A stretch of 64,000 nt of DNA, from contig NZ_PPDK01000001.1 of assembly GCF_003074135.1 (NCBI RefSeq), forward strand, positions 1,736,001 through 1,800,000, given 5' to 3'. How positions within the stretch are numbered: position 1 is the first letter of the stretch; each line of letters begins with the position of its first letter. This DNA comes from Euzebya tangerina. GTDB taxonomy: Bacteria > Actinomycetota > Nitriliruptoria > Euzebyales > Euzebyaceae. The position numbers and the translations under genes are program-made. Below are positions 59,620 through 64,000 of the stretch, piece after piece. The notes beneath the pieces are model-generated. The model made no database searches and was not told where the DNA came from. It saw only the letters and a list, made by a program, of their open reading frames with translations.

Positions 59620-61053
59620 TCAGTTCCTGACGAAGTGCGTGTGCCGCCGGGTGCCACCGTCGTCCGCGCTGTCGGGTGGCGTCTGCTCGCCGGGTGTCTC
59701 GATGTCGACCGCGCCCGTCTGCGGCAGCTCGTCCTGCCGTCCGGACGTCCCGTCGACACCCCCGGGTGCGGGCACGGTCGAGTCGGTGACCGGATCACCT
59801 TCCGGCAGCGCCGGCGGGACCGGTCCGTCAGGGCTTTCCCCGCCACTTGACCGGTCGGAGAACCCCAGAACCCGGTCCAGTTCGGCCTGCCACGCCGCCG
59901 GGACGTGTGAGTCGATGGTCACCGTGGCCGTGGGATCGATGCGGTCAGGGTCGGCCGGACCGACGAACTCGCAGCCGTAGAGGTCAACGACCGCGTCGGC
60001 GCCAGCGTTCAGGTGGACGGACTCACCGATCCCGCCCCGCTTCACCGGATCGACGCTGTCGCAGCCGACGATGGTGGCGCTGGCCCAGATCCGGTAGTTG
60101 CGCTTGTTGTCCGCGGCGTACGGCGCGATCAGCAGCGTCTCCTCGGACTTCAGGTCGTACCCACCATCGGTGCTGCCCGTGGCGGACGTCGCCTCGAAGG
60201 TGATCCGGTAGGTCCCCCGTTCGGTGGCGAACCCGTCGCCGTTCCAGTACTCGTTCTGGGTGTCGTGGCTGTTGTGCATCCCGACCCGTCGCAGGACGAC
60301 CTCATGGACCGAGTCGATCAGGTGCACCCCCATGGCGAAGTTGTCTCCGTCCTGCCGCTGCGAGTCACCAACCACGTCCTCGACGAGCACGTCGTGGCTG
60401 TTGTAGGCCAGACGGATCACGTTCTTGCTGAACCCGGCCACCCGGACCTCGGTGATGCTCGAGTTGGTCAACGAGGCGGAGGGTTCCGAGCCCGAGAGGT
60501 GCGTCGTCAGGAAACGCCGGATGTTGGTGGCGGACATGTCGCGCAGGTGCAGGTTGTCGACGTCTCCCATGATCCGGAAGGCCGTTCCGACATCGGCGAA
60601 CGAGAGGTTCTCGACGTGCAGGTTGTCGGCCCCGGAGCTGAGCCGGAAGATCTCACCACCATGCTTGCCGTCGGGCGTCCAGGGGTTGGAGCGGGTGGAC
60701 TGGATGAGCGGCGTCGCCGGGGAGCCGTCCGCGGCGCCTCCCCGGATCGTGATCGGTGCCTCCGGCGTACCACCACGCCAGATCGTTGCGGAGGACTGGT
60801 CCAGGTACGGCCCGCGATCCGCCAGGATCACGATCTCATCGCCCGGGCTGGCCGCCTTGATGACCCGGTTGATGCGGGTGAGGGACTGCGCGTCATCCGG
60901 GCTCGAGCCGCTGGCGTCCCCACTGGCGGAGGGTGCGATGTACCAGGTCGTGGGGGAGGGTTGAGCCGCCGCGGGCATGGCGAGGAGCGCCAGCAGCAGC
61001 GTGGGGGCGAGGAGTCCCCCCATGAGGCGACGGAGCACAACGACTGAAGACAC
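59620..61053 (-). CDS. Secreted right-handed beta-helix protein with LPQTG motif
   Basis: The product has 477 residues from GTG 61053 (a TTG at 61065 and ATG at 61023 are alternatives). The signal peptide is LLAPTLLLALLAMPAAAQ. The beta-helix (about 40-380) shows repeated NLHVENLSF, NLHLRDMSA and HDVLVEDVVGDS coils, as in pectate-lyase or polysaccharide-processing folds. It is likely to act on, or bind, the surface polymer. Near the end is LPQTG (sortase-like), but no hydrophobic stretch or basic tail follows, only about 30 polar residues. Sortase anchoring is therefore doubtful, or the 3' end is altered. Confidence 0.82.
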   Translation of the reverse strand: MSSVVVLRRLMGGLLAPTLLLALLAMPAAAQPSPTTWYIAPSASGDASGSSPDDAQSLTRINRVIKAASPGDEIVILADRGPYLDQSSATIWRGGTPEAPITIRGGAADGSPATPLIQSTRSNPWTPDGKHGGEIFRLSSGADNLHVENLSFADVGTAFRIMGDVDNLHLRDMSATNIRRFLTTHLSGSEPSASLTNSSITEVRVAGFSKNVIRLAYNSHDVLVEDVVGDSQRQDGDNFAMGVHLIDSVHEVVLRRVGMHNSHDTQNEYWNGDGFATERGTYRITFEATSATGSTDGGYDLKSEETLLIAPYAADNKRNYRIWASATIVGCDSVDPVKRGGIGESVHLNAGADAVVDLYGCEFVGPADPDRIDPTATVTIDSHVPAAWQAELDRVLGFSDRSSGGESPDGPVPPALPEGDPVTDSTVPAPGGVDGTSGRQDELPQTGAVDIETPGEQTPPDSADDGGTRRHTHFVRN

Positions 61054-61173
61054 GGATCTCGACAATCTGTAGCGAAGGGTTGCACAGAGTGACTCGACTG
61101 GTCGTCGTCGAAGCTTGAGCCGTTATTGGCCGATCTCGTGGGACCCGGGCCGACGGCGCTCAGGCTGGCCGGG

Positions 61174-62256
61174 TTACTCGCTGGACGTGTGGCTCTGCTG
61201 TGACCGGAAGGCGGCCAGCCAGTCGACGAAGTGGCTCATGCCCTCCTCCAACTCCGTATCTGGTCGGAAGCCGGTCACCTGGATGAGTTCGTCGGTCCGG
61301 GCCCGCGTGATCGGCACGTCGCCATCGGCGGCGGGCTGGTAGTTGATGACGGCCTTGGTGCCGATCAGGTGTTCGAGCAACTCGATGAGCTCGCGGATGG
61401 TGGCCTGGCCACCGTGGCCGATGTTGAACAGGCGAAAGGGTCCCGGCGCCGTGGCGGGATCGGGGTCCTCGGCTGTCCACGCCTGGTTGGGGCCGGTCGG
61501 GTTGCCGGCCACCCGGACCACACCCTCGACGATGTCATCGACGTAGGTGAAGTCGCGGACCACCGACCCGTCGCCGTACAGCGTCAGAGGCCGGCCTGAC
61601 ATGATCGCGCTGGCGAAGGCGTAGTAGGCCATGTCGGGGCGCCCCCAGGGGCCGTAGACGGTGAAGAACCGCAGGCCCGTGGTGGGCAACTGGAACAGGT
61701 GGCTGTAGCTGTGAGCCATCAGCTCGTTGGAGCGCTTGGTCGCCGCGTACAGGCTGACCGGGTGGTCGGCCGGGTCGTGGACATCGAAGGGCAGCCGCCC
61801 GGTCGTGCCGTAGACGCTCGAGGAGGAGGCGTAGACCAGGTGCTCGACATCGCCTCGCCGCGCGACCTCCAGCACCGTGGCGAAGCCGGTGAGGTTGGAG
61901 TGCACGTAGGCAGCGGGGTTGTGCAGGGAGTACCGCACGCCGGCCTGGGCCGCCATGTGGATGATCACCCGGGGACGACGCTGGGCCGCCAGCAGCCCCA
62001 TCGCCTCGGCGTTGGCGCAGTCCATCCGGTGGAAGGAGAAGTTGGGATCCTGCTGCAGCTTCGCCAGGCGGCCCTGTTTCAGCGCCGGGTCGTAGTAGGT
62101 GTTCAGCGCGTCGACCCCGATGACCTCGATGCCCTCGGCCAGCAGGCGCTGGGCCAGGTGGAAGCCGATGAAGCCGGCAGCTCCGGTCACCAACCATGGT
62201 CCAGGTGAGATCCGGTTGCGCCACCCCTGGGGGTCAACCGACGATGTGTGTTCCAT
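61174..62256 (-). CDS. NAD-dependent nucleotide-sugar epimerase (UDP-glucuronate 4-epimerase-like)
   Basis: An extended SDR of 360 residues. The NAD motif VTGAAGFIGFHLA starts at about 23. VDALNTYYDPALKQGRL is typical of UDP-glucuronate epimerases. Catalysis: Ser-Ser-Ser in YASSSSVYG and YAATKRS (YxxxK), then RFFTVYGPWGRPDMA and FTYVDDIVEGV. It would supply UDP-galacturonate for polysaccharide synthesis. The assignment to this sugar is from the family pattern. It is divergent from the sulfotransferase. Confidence 0.9.
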   Translation of the reverse strand: MEHTSSVDPQGWRNRISPGPWLVTGAAGFIGFHLAQRLLAEGIEVIGVDALNTYYDPALKQGRLAKLQQDPNFSFHRMDCANAEAMGLLAAQRRPRVIIHMAAQAGVRYSLHNPAAYVHSNLTGFATVLEVARRGDVEHLVYASSSSVYGTTGRLPFDVHDPADHPVSLYAATKRSNELMAHSYSHLFQLPTTGLRFFTVYGPWGRPDMAYYAFASAIMSGRPLTLYGDGSVVRDFTYVDDIVEGVVRVAGNPTGPNQAWTAEDPDPATAPGPFRLFNIGHGGQATIRELIELLEHLIGTKAVINYQPAADGDVPITRARTDELIQVTGFRPDTELEEGMSHFVDWLAAFRSQQSHTSSE

Positions 62257-62282
62257 GATCAGCCCTGTTCGACGTCATCACT

Positions 62283-63266
62283 GTGCGGTTGCCGTACGGT
62301 AGGCCCTCAGTGCTGCTGCGCCGCACGATCACCCGTGTCCGCCGGTCCACCATCCTCGACCGTCCGGACGTCCGACGGACGGGCCTGTTGGCCGGGAGTG
62401 CGCGCAGCGGGACCACGTGGGTGGCTGGCCTGCTCAATGCGGAGAACGCTTATCGGGACATGTTCGAGCCCTTCCACCCGGGGAAGGTCGACCGGATCTC
62501 ACACTTCGCGTTTCGTCAGTACCTTCGTGCTGACGAGATGAGGCCGCGCTTCACCGAGCCGATCATGTCCATCCTCGCGGGCGACATCCGGCATCCCTGG
62601 GTCGACAAGCACAACGAGCGTCTGTGGGTCAGGTATCGACTGATCAAGGAGATCCGCGCCAACCTGTTCCTCGGGTTCATCCGGGCGGCAGTCGCGAACC
62701 TGCCGATCGTCCTGTTGCTGCGCCACCCGGTTGCCGTGGCGGCGTCACGGGCGGAGCTGGGCTGGAGCGTGGACCTCCGCTCCTTCCTCGCCCAGTCGGA
62801 CCTGGTCGAGGATCACCTGGCCCCGTTCGTCGACGTGATCAGCTCCACCAGCGACCCATTCCTGCAGCACGTGGTCCTGTGGTGCATCGAGAACCGGGTG
62901 GCGCTGCGCGACCTCGGTGCCGCGTCGCCGGCACGCACCCACGTCTGCTACTACGAGCACTTCTGCGCCGACCCCGTCGCCGAGACGACGGCGGTGCTCG
63001 AGCTGTTCGCCCGCGCCGGGCTGGTCCCACCGAGCGCGGAGCACACGGCGTCGGTCAGGCAGGTTGCGGATCGCCCCTCACCCCTCGCCAAGGCACACAG
63101 CGCGGTCAACACGGGGGACGACCGCATCCGCGGCTGGCGAAGCCGGGTGTCTGTCGAGCAGGTGCGGCTCGCCCTGGACCTGGTCACGGCGTTCGGGCTG
63201 GACGGGATCTACTCGGACGACGTGCTGCCGCACCAGTCGTCAGGCGGGTGTCCGACCATCCACTGA
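62283..63266 (+). CDS. Sulfotransferase-family protein
   Basis: The product has 327 residues. The 5'-phosphosulfate-binding loop is GLLAGSARSGTTWVAGLL (about 34-51). The 3'-phosphate site is IVLLLRHPVAVAASR (about 140-154). Together these define PAPS-dependent sulfotransferases. Its place in a surface-polysaccharide region suggests sulfation of a glycan or lipid, an inference. The GTG at 62283 is the first start; a GTG about 30 bases later is possible. It converges with the methyltransferase, with a 27-base overlap. Confidence 0.86.
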   Translation: MRLPYGRPSVLLRRTITRVRRSTILDRPDVRRTGLLAGSARSGTTWVAGLLNAENAYRDMFEPFHPGKVDRISHFAFRQYLRADEMRPRFTEPIMSILAGDIRHPWVDKHNERLWVRYRLIKEIRANLFLGFIRAAVANLPIVLLLRHPVAVAASRAELGWSVDLRSFLAQSDLVEDHLAPFVDVISSTSDPFLQHVVLWCIENRVALRDLGAASPARTHVCYYEHFCADPVAETTAVLELFARAGLVPPSAEHTASVRQVADRPSPLAKAHSAVNTGDDRIRGWRSRVSVEQVRLALDLVTAFGLDGIYSDDVLPHQSSGGCPTIH

Positions 63267-63962
63267 GACGTCCCCAGGTGCGCGGTGCAGCACGAACGCG
63301 CCCTTCTCCAGTTCGAGGTAGGTCGAGCTGAGCTCGGGGTGGACCTGCGTCCACCGGGTCACCATCTCAGCCTCGTCCGGCCGTGCGCCGTCATCGGCCA
63401 CGATCGTCACCGAGGACGACAGGTGGTCCCACAGCAGCGGGACGGCGGGGAAGCGAGCCAGCGGCTGGATCGTTCCGGGCGGCCCGTCGATCACGAGCAG
63501 GTCGATCGGGTGGTCCAGCTCCACCTGCTCGAGGTCGTACCAGCGCCATGTCTCGCCGTCGATCTCGTACGCCCGCAGGGGCGCGTCGATCACGCTGGCA
63601 ACGTCCTCCAGCCCGTGGGCTCGGACCTGGCGGCGTGTCTCCTCAGCCCACTCCGGGCTGCTCTCCAGGGAGACGACACGGCCGTGCCCGCGCTGCTGCA
63701 ACGCGTAGCCGATCGCCACCGTCGAGGTGCCACTGCTGGCTTCCACGACCAGCGTCGGTTCGCGCCGCTTGACCTGATCGACCAGGACGGTGAGCAGGTC
63801 GGCTGATGCCGCCCAGCCACCGAGCGGCAGGAGTGGCGCCCGCGGTGAGAGCAGCGCGTACAGCGCGCCGAGTGCCTCGGTCTGCTTGCTGGCGTTCAGC
63901 TGGGCTGCCATGGCCTCGACCGCGTGACTGCGCAGACGTCGGTAGACCTCCAGCGCCACCAT
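63240..63962 (-). CDS. Class I SAM-dependent methyltransferase, possibly 5'-truncated by window edge
   Basis: The product has 240 residues from ATG 63962. The SAM-binding fold reads LVVEASSGTSTVAIGYALQQRGHGRVVSLESSP, with acidic ESS at the ribose position. PIDLLVIDGPPGTIQPLARFPAVPLLWDHL and VADDGARPDEAEMV follow, as in Methyltransf_24/FkbM-like proteins. It probably modifies a sugar or other polymer unit in this region. The frame stays open to the window edge with hydrophobic codons (AATTAIIMVALEV), so the true start may lie outside. Confidence 0.85.
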   Translation of the reverse strand: MVALEVYRRLRSHAVEAMAAQLNASKQTEALGALYALLSPRAPLLPLGGWAASADLLTVLVDQVKRREPTLVVEASSGTSTVAIGYALQQRGHGRVVSLESSPEWAEETRRQVRAHGLEDVASVIDAPLRAYEIDGETWRWYDLEQVELDHPIDLLVIDGPPGTIQPLARFPAVPLLWDHLSSSVTIVADDGARPDEAEMVTRWTQVHPELSSTYLELEKGAFVLHRAPGDVSVDGRTPA

Positions 63963-64000
63963 GATGATCGCGGTCGTCGCAGCGCCGAGGCCGGTGGCGA

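Overview
The window comes from a GC-rich actinobacterium. The evidence is uniformly high third-position GC, frequent GTG starts, and families largely confined to Actinobacteria: DUF2342 zincin, DUF3072, DUF2630, DUF222/HNH, a SARP/BTAD regulator and Ddn-type nitroreductases. It also carries the hpt-ftsH-folE-folP-folB-folK block next to tilS that is seen in mycobacteria. A deep-branching lineage such as Nitriliruptoria (Euzebya-like) fits, but that is inference. No rRNA, tRNA, CRISPR array, prophage or transposase was found.

Layout. 1-5.9 kb: two sugar ABC permeases, then a secreted cupredoxin/beta-helix membrane protein whose stop overlaps the start of a two-domain multicopper oxidase. 6-19.3 kb: single-gene metabolic and detoxification units (DUF2461, pirin, Ddn-like, AAC(6')-like GNAT, cell-wall-binding protein, BtuF-like, phosphofructokinase, rhodanese + DJ-1, hydrolases, PPOX, quinone oxidoreductase, a membrane protein/XRE pair, enoyl-CoA hydratase). 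19.3-22 kb: a Pro/Asp-rich secreted protein, sensor kinase and response regulator in one operon. 22.1-31 kb: a minus-strand run comprising a PT-repeat membrane protein, a SARP ATPase, a MalT-like LuxR ATPase, a hotdog thioesterase, an alpha/beta-hydrolase lacking its serine, and a PEP-synthase/rifampin-phosphotransferase-like enzyme. 31-34 kb: MFS exporter and small stress proteins around a LexA-type box. 34.4-50.6 kb: the conserved housekeeping block (DUF2342, tilS, hpt, ftsH, folE, folP, folB, folK, DUF2520), interrupted by two VOC proteins, a DUF222/HNH protein and a copper P-type ATPase with a CsoR-like operator. 50.6-58 kb: ArsR/SRPBCC pair and a 2070-residue alpha-2-macroglobulin-like protein without a thioester. 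58-64 kb: surface polysaccharide genes (priming glycosyltransferase, beta-helix protein, NAD-sugar epimerase, sulfotransferase, methyltransferase).

How genes work together. Tetrahydrofolate synthesis (folE, folP, folB, folK) sits with purine salvage (hpt), tRNA-Ile lysidine synthesis (tilS) and membrane proteolysis (ftsH). Copper appears at several separate points: cupredoxin + multicopper oxidase, a cupredoxin lipoprotein, and a CPH-type ATPase with a palindromic operator. Regulation looks largely local. Palindromes or direct repeats lie directly over the promoters of the XRE, ArsR, LuxR and two-component operons. Many genes have a TAnnnT hexamer 6-8 nt before the start codon, suggesting common leaderless transcripts.

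The items most worth a second look are the cupredoxin-beta-helix/oxidase couple, the thioester-less macroglobulin, the regulator-thioesterase-hydrolase-PEP-synthase-like chain, the Pro/Asp-rich protein that overlaps its own kinase gene, and the copper ATPase whose frame runs into a cytochrome c remnant.
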